A DNA stretch of 33,811 nt from Desulfobacterales bacterium (GCA_013375395.1 JABXJW010000014.1:1-33811); one strand, 5' to 3'; numbered from the stretch's first letter, positions 1-8,061 are shown. Program-made: numbers and translations. The notes: generated from the letters alone by a model not told the origin.

Positions 1-197
1 TTGTAGAGGCAATCAGCATGGCAGGAGGATTCACGCCCATTGCGGCCAGAAACCGGACCCGCATCATCCGCGTTGAGAACGGCGTTGAAAAGGTCATAGA
101 GGTGAAGGTGGATGCCATTACGAGCGCCGGGAAAAAGATACAGGATGTTATCATCCGGGCCGATGATGTGATTGTGGTTCCCGAGAGCTTTTTTTAA
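1..197 (+). CDS. Polysaccharide export outer-membrane protein (OPX/Wza family), C-terminal fragment
   Basis: The reading frame is open from base 3 to a TAA at 195-197 and gives about 64 residues. These resemble the C-terminal SLBB/export domain of OPX proteins: a beta-rich stretch with VENGVEKVIEVKV, then the family-typical ending DDVIVVPESFF just before the stop. OPX proteins form the periplasmic/outer-membrane channel for capsule or exopolysaccharide export. The stop overlaps the start of the next gene (TAATG), so the two are translationally coupled, as usual for OPX plus co-polymerase/kinase pairs. The N-terminal part, including any lipoprotein signal, lies outside the window, so the subtype cannot be assigned. 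Confidence 0.85.
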   Translation, partial: VEAISMAGGFTPIAARNRTRIIRVENGVEKVIEVKVDAITSAGKKIQDVIIRADDVIVVPESFF

Positions 198-2416
198 TGG
201 AAAAAGGCGGGAAAGAACAAGTAGATCTCCGTGATTACCTGCGCGTAATCATCAAACGCAAGTGGACCGTCGCTGTCGTTTTTGCGGTGGTTGTAATCAC
301 CGTCACCATCCACGCATTTACAGCCACCCCGATATATGAGGCCACCACACGGCTGATCATCGACAAGGAAAATCCGAACGTGGTCTCCATCCAGGAAGTC
401 ATGGCCGTGGATACCTCGGGCAGCGACTATTACCAGACGCAATATAGGATCATGGAGAGCCGTGCCGTGGCACGGGAAGTCATAAAACGCCTCCATTTGA
501 ACGAGAGCGAGGAGTTCTTCCCCAAACCAAAGAATAGCTTCATGTCCGCCCTGAAGCATTCCCTCCTGGATGCAGTTTCTTTCTGGATGGATTCGATTGC
601 TTCTCTGCTGAAGACTGAAAACAAGGGAACTCCTGAAGCATTGGAGGAACATGGGCCGAGCTCGGCCCTCGTATCACGTTTTGTCGGAAGGATAAGCGTT
701 AAACCGATCCGCAGCAGTCGTCTTGTGGACGTCAGCTTTCAGGCAAAAGATCCTGCCCTGGCCGCTAAGATCGCAGACACCATTGCCCACGCCTATGTTG
801 ATCAGAACCTTGATACCAGGCTCACGGCCGTCAAAAATGCGGTCAAGTGGCTCCACAACCGCATCGAAGAGGAGCGCAAAAGGGTGGAAAACTCCGAGCA
901 AGCCTTGCTTCGGTATAAAGAATTGCACCATATCATTACCGAATTTTCCAGCGACACGGAAAAGATCACTGCCCAGAAGCTGGCACAGTTGAACGCCAAG
1001 GTGGTTGAGGCGGGATCAAAACGGGTTGAGGCGGAAACCCGCTACAAACAGGCTATGGCCATGGAAGCCACGCCGGATATGCTCGACTCCATACCCGAGG
1101 TGCTGAATAACGAGTTGATACGCCAGATCAAGGCCATGGAAGTTGAGCTGTACAAGCGCATGTCCGAACTGTCCAAGAAATACGGCCGAAAACACCCCCG
1201 CATGGTGGCCGCCAACTCTGAACTCAAGACTATTCAAAAACGAAAAACCCAGGAAGTCAATCGGGTTATCAACTCTTTGAAGAATGAATACCGGGTGGCG
1301 CTGGCAAGGGAGGAATCCTTGAAAGCCGCCCTTGCCGCACAGAAGGAGGAATCGCTCGAACTCAATCAAAAGGCCATCCAACACGGTGCGCTCAAGCGAG
1401 AAGCTGAAAGCGCCAGGCATATGTATGAATTGCTGATCAGGCGTTTCAAAGAGACCACCCTCACCGAAGATATGAGGACAGGAAACATCCGGGTCATTGA
1501 CAGGGCCGAGGCGCCAAAGGAGCCGGTGAAGCCCAATAAAAGGCTCAATATTCTCCTTGCCGTTATTTTCAGTCTGTTTGCGGGAACCGGTCTGGCCTTC
1601 TTTTTCGAGTATCTGGACAACACCATAAAGAGTCCCGAAGACATCAAGAGGCATCTTAATATCCCATATTTGGGGCTTGTTCCGGCAATAGCCGTGGAAA
1701 GTAATGGAAACTACGGCGGCGAGATCAAGCCGAATCTGGTCACCCTCCATTCACCAAAGTCGGTGGCAAGTGAAGCCTACCGGGGGATCAGGACCGGCAT
1801 TCTATTTTCTTCAGCCGAAACCGAACCCAGGGTCATCCTTGTCAGCAGCGTCGGGCCCCAAGAAGGCAAGTCCATCACGGCAACCAATTTGGCCATTACC
1901 ATGGCACAGTCAGGCAGCAGGGTCATCTTGCTTGATTGCGACATGCGCAGGCCCGACATTCACAAGGCATTTGAACTCTCACGAAAAAAGGGAATGTCAA
2001 ATATTCTTGTAGGTGGCTGCACGATAAAAGATGCTGTGGCACATACCAGGGTCACCAGGCTTGATGCCATACCATGCGGCCCCATACCGCCGAATCCTTC
2101 CGAACTGTTGGGATCTGCCCGGATGGCAAAGCTCCTGGAGGTGCTCCAAAAACATTATAGGCGAGTCATTATTGATTCTCCTCCCATTACGGCAGTGACG
2201 GATGCAGCGGTTCTGGCAAAATCCGTTGATGGCGTCGTACTTGTTGTGCGTGCAGGCGAGACGCCCACGCAAATTGTACAGAATGGATTGAGCCATCTTC
2301 AGTCATTTAATGCCCGGATATTAGGCGCGGTCTTAAACGGTGTAAATATAGGCCGGGACAGCTACTATTATTACTACTATTATGGTGAAAACGGCAAAAG
2401 GAAAGGAAAGGCCTAG
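197..2416 (+). CDS. Polysaccharide co-polymerase / BY-kinase (Wzz-tyrosine kinase fusion)
   Basis: This 739-residue inner-membrane protein sets glycan chain length and autophosphorylates on tyrosine. The N-terminal Wzz domain has TM1 at about 23-43 and a long coiled coil at about 205-420. A Pro-rich segment (DRAEAPKEPVKPNK) precedes TM2 at about 449-471. The cytoplasmic kinase domain has Walker A (GPQEGKS, about 553-559), Walker A' (VILLDCDMRRP, 576-586) and Walker B (VIIDSPP, 657-663). The C-terminal tyrosine cluster is seven consecutive Tyr (723-729) followed by a basic tail, which is the substrate of trans-autophosphorylation in this family. Kinase and co-polymerase are fused in one chain, as in Wzc, rather than split as in Firmicutes. 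The start overlaps the OPX stop. The PHP phosphatase encoded 200 bases downstream is the expected antagonist. Domain calls are firm; which polymer it serves is inferred from the neighbours. Confidence 0.95.
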   Translation: MEKGGKEQVDLRDYLRVIIKRKWTVAVVFAVVVITVTIHAFTATPIYEATTRLIIDKENPNVVSIQEVMAVDTSGSDYYQTQYRIMESRAVAREVIKRLHLNESEEFFPKPKNSFMSALKHSLLDAVSFWMDSIASLLKTENKGTPEALEEHGPSSALVSRFVGRISVKPIRSSRLVDVSFQAKDPALAAKIADTIAHAYVDQNLDTRLTAVKNAVKWLHNRIEEERKRVENSEQALLRYKELHHIITEFSSDTEKITAQKLAQLNAKVVEAGSKRVEAETRYKQAMAMEATPDMLDSIPEVLNNELIRQIKAMEVELYKRMSELSKKYGRKHPRMVAANSELKTIQKRKTQEVNRVINSLKNEYRVALAREESLKAALAAQKEESLELNQKAIQHGALKREAESARHMYELLIRRFKETTLTEDMRTGNIRVIDRAEAPKEPVKPNKRLNILLAVIFSLFAGTGLAFFFEYLDNTIKSPEDIKRHLNIPYLGLVPAIAVESNGNYGGEIKPNLVTLHSPKSVASEAYRGIRTGILFSSAETEPRVILVSSVGPQEGKSITATNLAITMAQSGSRVILLDCDMRRPDIHKAFELSRKKGMSNILVGGCTIKDAVAHTRVTRLDAIPCGPIPPNPSELLGSARMAKLLEVLQKHYRRVIIDSPPITAVTDAAVLAKSVDGVVLVVRAGETPTQIVQNGLSHLQSFNARILGAVLNGVNIGRDSYYYYYYYGENGKRKGKA

Positions 2417-2501
2417 AGGAAGAGAAAACCTGGGACAGGGTCCCGCGAAGGAGCATAGGGCTCGCCCAGGAACAACTTGATAGTATAGGAATTTCGCAGC
2501 C

Positions 2502-2566
2502 GTTCAGAGGTTCAGGGTTCACCCTGAACCTCTGAACCCGTGAACGTTTGCGGAATTTCTTTTTTT
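2502..2566 (+). terminator. Perfect 17-bp stem-loop followed by T-run after the kinase gene
   Basis: Bases 2502-2518 are the exact reverse complement of 2521-2537, with only TC between them. A run of seven T (2560-2566) follows after a 22-base gap. The stem is long enough to be very stable. The T-run lies further from the stem than in a classical intrinsic terminator, so this could instead be a REP-like hairpin or an mRNA processing/attenuation element between the kinase and phosphatase genes. Confidence 0.5.
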
Positions 2567-2616
2567 GAGTCCGTCACAGGCGGACGTTACATAAGAGCGC
2601 GAAGCGATTTCATAAC

Positions 2617-3366
2617 TTGATAGACCTCCACTGTCATATTCTCCCGGGTGCGGATGACGGACCAGAGTCACAAGAAGAGAGCCTTTCCATGGCAAGAAAG
2701 GCGGTCGAAGACGGCATCCATACCATAGTGGCAACGCCGCATACCTTAAATGGCCTCTACACAAACCCTGCCGGGCAAATCAGTTTGCGGGTGGCAAACC
2801 TTCAAAAGACCCTGTCGGATAAACATATCGAGCTTCGGCTGTGTGTGGGCGCCGATGTGCATTTATGCCCCCGCCTGCTGGAACGGATTGAAAATGGCGA
2901 TGCGACTACAATCAATGACAATAAAAAATACATACTACTGGAGTTCCCTTCGCAGGCAATTCCGACGGGAGTCAAAGATGAGATTTTCACTCTGATTGTA
3001 AACGGCATCACACCCATTATCAGCCATCCTGAACGTAATCCCATAATACAGCATGACATAAATATTCTATATGAATTTGTTCGTATGGGCGCATTGAGTC
3101 AGATTACGGCGATGAGTATTACCGGCGATTTTGGAGAGATGGTCGGACAGTGCGCTGAAATGCTCCTGACACAACGGCTGGCTCATGTGATTGCCAGCGA
3201 TGCCCATTCAGCAGTCGATCGCCCTCCGGTCTTATCCGAGGCGGTTGAGGCCGCAGCAAAAATCCTGGGCAGCTATGAGGATTCAGAGCGTATGGTCACG
3301 GAAATGCCGGCCGCACTCCTTTCCGGTGACGTGGTTGAAATTCCCGAACCAAAACGTGCAAAATGA
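2617..3366 (+). CDS. PHP-type protein-tyrosine phosphatase (CpsB/CapC/YwqE family)
   Basis: This 249-residue PHP-fold, metal-dependent phosphatase is of the type that dephosphorylates BY-kinases. The N-terminus MIDLHCHILPGADDGP is canonical. Likely metal ligands are H5 and H7, H42 (ATPH), E109 (LLEF), H137 (SHPERN) and D195/H197 (SDAH). At the position where relatives often have Glu after a G-x pair, this protein has D80 (GADVH). The start is a TTG: no ATG or GTG occurs between the upstream in-frame stop at 2566 and this codon, and TTG gives exactly the family N-terminus. There is no strong Shine-Dalgarno sequence. It lies 200 bases after the kinase gene beyond a strong stem-loop, so its expression may be uncoupled from the kinase. 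The family assignment is firm. Confidence 0.9.
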   Translation: MIDLHCHILPGADDGPESQEESLSMARKAVEDGIHTIVATPHTLNGLYTNPAGQISLRVANLQKTLSDKHIELRLCVGADVHLCPRLLERIENGDATTINDNKKYILLEFPSQAIPTGVKDEIFTLIVNGITPIISHPERNPIIQHDINILYEFVRMGALSQITAMSITGDFGEMVGQCAEMLLTQRLAHVIASDAHSAVDRPPVLSEAVEAAAKILGSYEDSERMVTEMPAALLSGDVVEIPEPKRAK

Positions 3367-3394
3367 GATCATGGTTTTGGGCCCTATGTGTATA

Positions 3395-3445
3395 GTTTCA
3401 GCCTTCAGCTTTGAGCTTGTGAGCTTTCAGCTTTTTTTCGCTTTG
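3395..3445. repeat. Period-7 degenerate repeat (AGCTTTG/AGCTTTC type)
   Basis: Successive units such as CAGCTTT, GAGCTTG, GAGCTTT and CAGCTTT run through the gap between the phosphatase and the polymerase/ligase gene. The same sequence style recurs in at least six other intergenic spaces of the window. No reading frame or RNA motif is evident here. Confidence 0.65.
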
Positions 3446-3516
3446 AATTGACAAGTTGCTTTCCGCTCTGACATAACGAAATCCAACCCTATCTTCGTTA
3501 TCAAAGTTTCCAACCC

Positions 3517-4773
3517 ATGAATATACCAAGAATTACATACCGTATCATCGAAATATGCCTTATTGTACTACTGGTTTTCACACCCCTTGCCCGCGGCACA
3601 GTCCAGGTATGGGCGGTATCAGTCGCCCATTTTATCACTCTGGTCATGCTTACAGCCTATCTCTTACGCATCATCTTTGATGCGCAATTCCAATGGGTGA
3701 GAACACCTCTCGATCTTCCCCTGATCGGCCTGTTTCTCCTTGCCGTTGTCTCGTCCTTTTCTTCCATTGAATGGTATGCCAGTCTTCATGCCATTATGAA
3801 ACTTGCCAATTATATTATTCTCTATTTCATCATTGTTCATACTATGAGGGAGCGAGACCAGGTGCGGCGCGTGGCCTATACTATCACCATTGTAGGAAGT
3901 TTTCTGGCCCTGTTCGGTATGATCAAATACCTGGGTGGAATTTGCCCCCCGTGGTGGGACTATGACATAACATATAAAGGGATGGTGGCCACCTTTGGCT
4001 GCAAGAATCACCTGGCAGGATACATGGAGATGGTCATTCCCATAACCATCGGCCTCCTTGTGGCGGAAAGAAAAGGATGGAAGAAGGCCCTGTGCGCTTT
4101 TTGCTTGTTTTCCTTATGTGTCGCCCTGACGTTGTCTTTGTCTCGCGGCGGGTGGATGTCCGGAGTTTTTGCCCTTAGTTTTATGCTTATTGTCTATCTT
4201 CTAAAAAGAAAGGGGAAATACAGAGATCTGATGGTTACTGCCGTTGGAATGACAACGGTTGTAGTTATGACCGTCCTGGCGAGCACACCGGCCATAGAAA
4301 AATTGGAAACGTTAACCCGTGGTCACGATTTGCTCAACTCACAGGCCAGGACGGCCGTCTGTGCAAGCACTATCGACCTCATTCGTAACCATCCGTTTCT
4401 TGGGACTGGGCCGGGCACGTTTGCCATCGCATTTACACCGCACCGGCCTGCGGGCGTGAATGCAATGTATCTCCACACCCATAATGATTATCTCCATTGC
4501 ATTTCAGAAACCGGCATCTTAACGGCAGGGCTGATTTTGTGGCTGATGGTTGCAACTTTTTGGTCCGGCATCCGAAAGATTATGGCCGCCGACAGCCGCT
4601 TGACACTGGGAATATCCCTTGGCTCACTTGCCGGTATCGTGGCCATTATGGGGCACAGTGTGGTAGATTTTAATCTCCACATCATGGCAAATGCCATGTT
4701 ATTTACGGTTTTGGCGGCACTCTTGATGACAGCAGGTAGTAAGGAGGCTGGCGGGATAAGGGAGGTGTCATAG
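3517..4773 (+). CDS. O-antigen ligase/polymerase family membrane protein (Wzy_C domain)
   Basis: This 418-residue polytopic protein has about ten to twelve hydrophobic segments spread over its whole length. A large periplasmic loop at about 265-325 carries the Wzy_C-type motif HTHNDYLHCISETG, in which the HxHN(D/E)YL signature is typical of O-antigen ligases and polymerases. Family members move lipid-linked glycans to lipid A core or a protein, or polymerise repeat units; sequence alone does not separate these roles. It follows kinase and phosphatase on the same strand, so a role in the same export pathway is likely. A second protein of this broad class lies at 23593-24921, so one may be ligase and the other polymerase. 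The ATG start directly precedes the first hydrophobic segment. Confidence 0.85.
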   Translation: MNIPRITYRIIEICLIVLLVFTPLARGTVQVWAVSVAHFITLVMLTAYLLRIIFDAQFQWVRTPLDLPLIGLFLLAVVSSFSSIEWYASLHAIMKLANYIILYFIIVHTMRERDQVRRVAYTITIVGSFLALFGMIKYLGGICPPWWDYDITYKGMVATFGCKNHLAGYMEMVIPITIGLLVAERKGWKKALCAFCLFSLCVALTLSLSRGGWMSGVFALSFMLIVYLLKRKGKYRDLMVTAVGMTTVVVMTVLASTPAIEKLETLTRGHDLLNSQARTAVCASTIDLIRNHPFLGTGPGTFAIAFTPHRPAGVNAMYLHTHNDYLHCISETGILTAGLILWLMVATFWSGIRKIMAADSRLTLGISLGSLAGIVAIMGHSVVDFNLHIMANAMLFTVLAALLMTAGSKEAGGIREVS

Positions 4774-5199
4774 ACAATTTTTCTCTATGAAAAATGGATG
4801 TCGCCTAATTGCTACTCGGACGTAAGTCAACGTAGTCAAGATGTCCCCAAAAGGGTCTAAGGTGAAAAAGAGGTCCCCTTTTTCAGGTCCTGTATGGTAT
4901 ATTAAAAAACTTAGTTCGCTTCGCTCACAATTGGGCACGCAGTGAAGCTTTAGCGCTATGTTGGAATAATGGAATGATGGGCACGAAGTGAAGCTGTGCG
5001 CTATAATGGGTTCTGGGAAAATGGGACAATGGTTTATTGGCAAAATCTCTCTTGACAGGCAAGTTAATAAATGTGTAACTTCCTTTGAAAACCAATATTC
5101 CAATATTCCACCATTCCATTATTCCATGCGCGAGGCAAAAACCCAGGCCTCGAAAACCTCCTATATTTTCAATAAGTTGCAGAAATTCCGAGACGTCAA
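4774..5199. other. Non-coding junction with inverted and dispersed repeats
   Basis: No convincing gene is present. The segment contains a dispersed repeat (4821-4850, CGTAGTCAAGATGTCCCC type). It also has a direct repeat of GGGCACG(C/A)AGTGAAGCT and an inverted repeat pairing 4962-4980 with 5108-5126 (18 of 19 bases). The arms consist of GGAATAAT/ATTATTCC-style simple sequence. This is where the conserved glycan genes stop and the TA island begins. Confidence 0.6.
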
Positions 5200-5544
5200 T
5201 TAAGGTAGGGCCAGATGAATTTTTATGGCTCTTTCAATTTCGGCCATCTCTTTCTTTCCTATTGTCCCGATTAATTTCACGATCCTGCTCTTGTCAAGGG
5301 TGCGGATTTGGTCAGATTTAACCTTTGAAGTTTTCGGCAGTTTTCCGGCTTGTTTAGGCAAGAGCACCTCAAAAGGGTAGATCCTCTGGATGTTCTTGGA
5401 AGTTATAGGCAAAATGGTTACCGTTCCCGAGAATTCGTTGTTTTTGTCGTTGGAGACAATGACAACCGGGCGGGTATTTGAAATCTCTTTTCCCACAACC
5501 GGATCGAGGACGGCAAGACGTATTTGCCCCCTTTTAATATTCAT
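5200..5544 (-). CDS. Type II toxin, MazF/PemK family endoribonuclease
   Basis: The predicted product is 114 residues, beginning MNIKRGQIRLAVLDPVVGKE. It shows the PemK/MazF pattern: N-terminal RGQI, then RPVVIVSND, then TVTILPITS, and a C-terminal helix with EMAEIERAI. The family cuts mRNA, often at short motifs. I chose the ATG at 5544 because GGAGG lies six bases upstream; a longer form from 5571 would lack a ribosome site. The start lies inside the end of the antitoxin gene (11-base overlap), a classic antitoxin-first TA operon. Nothing indicates inactivation. Confidence 0.9.
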   Translation of the reverse strand: MNIKRGQIRLAVLDPVVGKEISNTRPVVIVSNDKNNEFSGTVTILPITSKNIQRIYPFEVLLPKQAGKLPKTSKVKSDQIRTLDKSRIVKLIGTIGKKEMAEIERAIKIHLALP

Positions 5545-5776
5545 CCCATCCCTCCAGATCGGTAGGCTCAAACTCTTTTGTTATGGCAAGACTCTCTGCC
5601 TTCCTGGCTTTATAGCCTTCTTTCAGACGTTTCTGTATTTGATCATTTTCCATTTTTTCAATCCGTTGTCTCAAGGCTTCAGTAATGAAACGACTCTTTT
5701 TTCTGGGTCCCACTAACCTATCCAACTGGTGAGCCAAGTCTTCCGGAAGCGTGATATTTAACCGAACCGTATCCAT
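5534..5776 (-). CDS. Ribbon-helix-helix antitoxin of the MazF/PemK module
   Basis: This is an 80-residue protein. Its N-terminus MDTVRLNITLPEDLAHQLDRLVG is a ribbon-helix-helix DNA-binding motif, with the strand VRLNITLP and then two helices through about residue 50. The acidic C-terminal tail (FEPTDLEGWDEY) probably wraps the toxin. It is first in the operon, overlaps the toxin gene, and lies directly downstream of a perfect palindrome (5797-5827) that fits an autoregulatory operator. The GGAGG-like site upstream (AGGTGCAT on the coding strand) supports the ATG at 5776. Confidence 0.88.
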   Translation of the reverse strand: MDTVRLNITLPEDLAHQLDRLVGPRKKSRFITEALRQRIEKMENDQIQKRLKEGYKARKAESLAITKEFEPTDLEGWDEY

Positions 5777-5796
5777 AATGCACCTCCATAAGGGGA

Positions 5797-5840
5797 TTAT
5801 AATATGTATTTACAATACATATTATAAAGGGGCCTGTCAA
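5797..5840 (-). promoter_or_regulatory. Promoter with perfect 13-bp palindromic operator for the MazF/PemK module
   Basis: TTATAATATGTAT (5797-5809) and its exact reverse complement (5815-5827) are separated by five bases. On the minus strand a TTGACA (5840-5835) is followed after 17 bases by TATTGT (5817-5812), inside the palindrome. Binding of the RHH antitoxin would therefore cover the -10 region. This is the usual layout of conditional TA autoregulation; the binding itself is inferred. Confidence 0.7.
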
Positions 5841-5896
5841 GCGAAAAACACAGGGGAACCATGAAGCTCAACGCAATATTATGCTTTATCCTTTTA

Positions 5897-5950
5897 GCCT
5901 GCGACCTGCGCGGTGCTCTTTGCCCTATGCCCTCTGCGTTTTTGCGCCTT
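5897..5950. repeat. Period-7 degenerate repeat
   Basis: Units such as CTTTGCC, CTATGCC and CTCTGCG repeat in phase 7 between the divergent MazF/PemK and MNT modules. Further on, 5978-5986 and 6004-6011 (CAGGGGTAA/TTACCCTG) form a short stem with one bulged base. The rest of 5841-6122 shows no gene. Confidence 0.6.
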
Positions 5951-6122
5951 TAATATTTTGATGAAATGTATGTAACTCAGGGGTAATATTTAATCTTAAG
6001 ATGTTACCCTGATCGAATCCAGCTTTCCCCAGCTTTCCAGGGAGTTATTCAACGAATTCAACAAAGTTCCCGGACTTTCCTGATGCACGATTCTCTTGTT
6101 GCATTCTGTTTGCGGACATGCT

Positions 6123-6455
6123 ATGGGTACTTTTATGGAAGCAGATGAAATTACAGTAGAAATTGAAAATATTGTAGGGCAAATCATCCAGAAATATCAC
6201 CCCTTGAAAATCATTCTGTTCGGTTCGGCTGGGCGGGAAGAGTATGATAAGGTTAACGACTTAGATTTTCTTATCATAAAAAAGGATGTACCTTGTTATG
6301 GCCTTGCAAGGATGCGTGAACTGGACGAATTAATCGACCGCAATATCGCTGCAGATATGCTTGTTTACCGTCCCGATGAATTCCAGGAGCGCGTCAAACT
6401 GGGCGATCCGTTTATTAAGGCCATTCTCAAAGAAGGCAAGGTTCTTTATGGCTGA
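6123..6455 (+). CDS. MNT-type nucleotidyltransferase antitoxin
   Basis: This 110-residue minimal nucleotidyltransferase has the motif FGSAGREEYDKVNDLDFLII, which is GSx10DxD with G34, S35, D46 and D48 intact. In HEPN/MNT modules this protein is the antitoxin and can AMPylate the HEPN toxin. Its C-terminus overlaps the HEPN gene by eight bases (ATGGCTGA). The start is uncertain: ATG 6123, ATG 6135 and TTG 6096 are all in frame and none has a strong ribosome site. I prefer 6123 for a modest GCGGA just upstream. The catalytic motif is complete, so the antitoxin appears functional even though its partner is short. Confidence 0.85.
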   Translation: MGTFMEADEITVEIENIVGQIIQKYHPLKIILFGSAGREEYDKVNDLDFLIIKKDVPCYGLARMRELDELIDRNIAADMLVYRPDEFQERVKLGDPFIKAILKEGKVLYG

Positions 6456-6714
6456 TCCACAGGTGGTCAGTGAGTGGCTAAAAAAATCAGACGAAGATTT
6501 CGAATTTGCTACATCTATTATAGAGGATAGCACGTATTACGCTCAAATTTGTTTTCATTTTCACCAGGCAGCTGAAAAGTATCTTAAGTCTTTCATAATA
6601 GCCTTCGATCTGGAATTCAAAAAGATTCATGACTTACCAGTGCTCTTGAAATCGTGCGTGTCCAAAGAGCCCAGTCTGAAAGCAGTTATGGATGACTGCA
6701 AGTTAAGGGATTAG
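6448..6714 (+). CDS. HEPN-domain toxin, C-terminally shortened
   Basis: This 88-residue product starts MADPQVVSEWLKKSDEDFEFAT and continues with HFHQAAEKYLKSFIIA and KKIHDLPVLL, the typical first three helices of the HEPN family paired with MNT proteins. Full-length relatives are about 120-135 residues and end in a Tyr/Arg-rich last helix that is absent here; the frame stops at CKLRD. The 3' end overlaps the convergent PIN gene by 12 bases, so the HEPN gene was probably cut off when that module was joined to it. It may be inactive. The ATG at 6448 overlaps the MNT stop and fixes the start. Confidence 0.8.
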   Translation: MADPQVVSEWLKKSDEDFEFATSIIEDSTYYAQICFHFHQAAEKYLKSFIIAFDLEFKKIHDLPVLLKSCVSKEPSLKAVMDDCKLRD

Positions 6715-7116
6715 TGCAAATCCCGCTGTGACAAAGTGATGATCAAAGGAGAAAGCTTGTACGATTCCATGTTGCTTCATGAGAGCAAAACTGACTGCAT
6801 CGGTATAGCTGAAATCCTGATCTTTATATTTCTGCAAGATGTCTTCCGCTGTTTCTTCCAATATGTTGTCAGAATAAATTTTGATCACTCGTGGGCTTGC
6901 TGCAATATTTTCCGAAAAGGTAATAGCCGCTTGATGCCCTATGGCGCGGCGTATCAAGATGTACGTTTCAGCAATAACAAGGTTTGTTGTTGTTAAATGA
7001 TGGTAGCTGCTTAGCAGCTTGGGATAAATTTCGATAGCCTGATTGTGATGTTGATCGGATCTGTCCGCCAAAGCAAACCACGCTCCGGTGTCAACAAATA
7101 GTGACTTTTTCTCCAT
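6703..7116 (-). CDS. PIN-domain toxin (VapC-like ribonuclease)
   Basis: The product is 137 residues and carries all four PIN acidic positions: D9 (FVDTGAWFAL), E50 (VIAETYIL), D106 (SYTDAVSF) and D125 (FSFDHHF). PIN toxins are Mg-dependent RNases, many cutting tRNA or rRNA. The gene lies nine bases after the RHH antitoxin gene in the same operon. Its 3' end runs into the HEPN gene from the other side. Length and motifs look intact, so it is probably active. Confidence 0.9.
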   Translation of the reverse strand: MEKKSLFVDTGAWFALADRSDQHHNQAIEIYPKLLSSYHHLTTTNLVIAETYILIRRAIGHQAAITFSENIAASPRVIKIYSDNILEETAEDILQKYKDQDFSYTDAVSFALMKQHGIVQAFSFDHHFVTAGFALIP

Positions 7117-7125
7117 TTTATAGCT

Positions 7126-7371
7126 CTACTTTTCGTATGAAACCAGGTAGTCATCGTGTTTCTTGGCGATGTCTTGTTTTCCCGAGGACCCCAGGTTCAT
7201 AATACCAAGCGCCGGATCTTTTTCCAGGGGGAGACGGTCGATGAATTTGGAGATGCAAGAGCGGATAATGGCTGCTTTGGACTTGCCGCTGGCCTTCGAC
7301 AAAAGAGTAATGATTTTTTCCTGTTCCGGTTCTAAATAAATTTGAATCGGGGTTTTCTTGAGCCTTTTCAT
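7126..7371 (-). CDS. Ribbon-helix-helix antitoxin of the PIN module
   Basis: The protein is 81 residues from the ATG at 7371. KRLKKTPIQIYLEPEQ is the RHH strand, followed by helices containing KSKAAIIRSCISKFID. The C-terminal part (GIMNLGSSGKQDIAKKHDDYL) is typical of CopG-like antitoxins for PIN toxins. I chose 7371 rather than ATG 7386 or 7419 because GGAG lies nine bases before it. Promoter boxes sit about 40-65 bases upstream. It precedes the toxin gene by nine bases. Confidence 0.85.
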   Translation of the reverse strand: MKRLKKTPIQIYLEPEQEKIITLLSKASGKSKAAIIRSCISKFIDRLPLEKDPALGIMNLGSSGKQDIAKKHDDYLVSYEK

Positions 7372-7409
7372 GGCAACGTTCTCCATATCGTCGAGATGTA
7401 ATGTATAAA

Positions 7410-7438
7410 AATATGACATATAAAATAGTGATTGTCAA
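7410..7438 (-). promoter_or_regulatory. Promoter of the PIN/RHH module with short palindrome
   Basis: On the minus strand TTGACA (7438-7433) is followed after 17 bases by CATATT (7415-7410), four of six matches to the -10 consensus. The short palindrome ATATGaCATAT (7411-7421) overlaps the -10 box and could be the operator. Confidence 0.55.
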
Positions 7439-7772
7439 CAAGAAATTCACCATGATCCCTTACACTTTAATCCCGCCCAATATGAAACTGTCTCTGGAGG
7501 ACGCTCGTATCGTCCCCTGTCCTCCACTGGGTGAATTTGCGTCACGGCAGAACCTGAGTAAGTCAATGTAGTCATGGATGCCCCCAAAGTTCTCCCAAAG
7601 TTCACTCAAAGTACGTATGAACTTCAGTCAAATTCATAGCATATTGATTTTACTTAATATTCAATGATACAATTTTTTGCTTGACACGACTGCTATAGGA
7701 TGTCCCGCAAAACGCCTAACGATTAATAGTGAAGGTTTGACCACAGCGCTTCTCTTAAAGGGTGATTAAAAC
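7439..7772. other. Non-coding spacer with dispersed repeat copy
   Basis: No gene is seen. Bases 7525-7574 form a 50-base direct repeat with 16315-16364 (one mismatch). They run on into the GAGTAAGTCAATGTAGTCA/GTCCCC-type family (7555-7592, here GATGCCCCC). Bases 7479-7495 reappear inside the MITE-like element at 9350-9366. Confidence 0.65.
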
Positions 7773-7801
7773 TTGACTTAGTCCGCGGTTTAGTCTATAT
7801 T
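7773..7801 (+). promoter_or_regulatory. Promoter of the Phd/VapC module
   Basis: TTGACT (7773-7778), a 17-base spacer and TATATT (7796-7801) lie just upstream of the antitoxin gene. A strong ribosome site, GGAGGTGA, follows at 7811-7818, six bases before the ATG at 7825. Confidence 0.75.
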
Positions 7802-7824
7802 CCTTGCCATGGAGGTGACCTAAG

Positions 7825-8061
7825 ATGCCAGTGACGTTTAATATCCACGAAGCAAAAACCCACTTCTCCAAACTCCTGGCCCGCGTAGGAAATGGAGAGG
7901 AGATTGTCATTGCCAAGGCAGGCAAGCCCATTGCCCGTCTGGTTCCGTCAGTGGAAAGGCCGACCCGACGTGTTCCTGGAGGCGCTAAAGAGAAGGTTGT
8001 CATGGCGCCGGATTTTGATGCCCCTTTACCCGAATCTATTCTGGAAACATTTGAAAGATGA
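7825..8061 (+). CDS. Phd/YefM-family antitoxin
   Basis: This 78-residue protein starts MPVTFNIHEAKTHFSKLLARVGNGEEIVIAKAGKPIARLVP, a complete Phd/YefM DNA-binding and dimerisation domain. Its tail (PLPESILETFER) is the toxin-binding element. The gene overlaps the PIN toxin gene by four bases (ATGA), has a strong ribosome site and a near-consensus promoter. Members bind the operon promoter and neutralise the partner toxin. Confidence 0.93.
   Translation: MPVTFNIHEAKTHFSKLLARVGNGEEIVIAKAGKPIARLVPSVERPTRRVPGGAKEKVVMAPDFDAPLPESILETFER

Noticed and set aside
1016-1750. Long minus-strand open frame inside the kinase gene
   Set aside because: It mirrors codon structure of the well-supported + strand gene and has no recognisable domain.
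4865-4883. Intrinsic terminator after the polymerase/ligase gene
   Set aside because: The A-rich and T-rich arms leave only a two-base loop and contain a mismatch.
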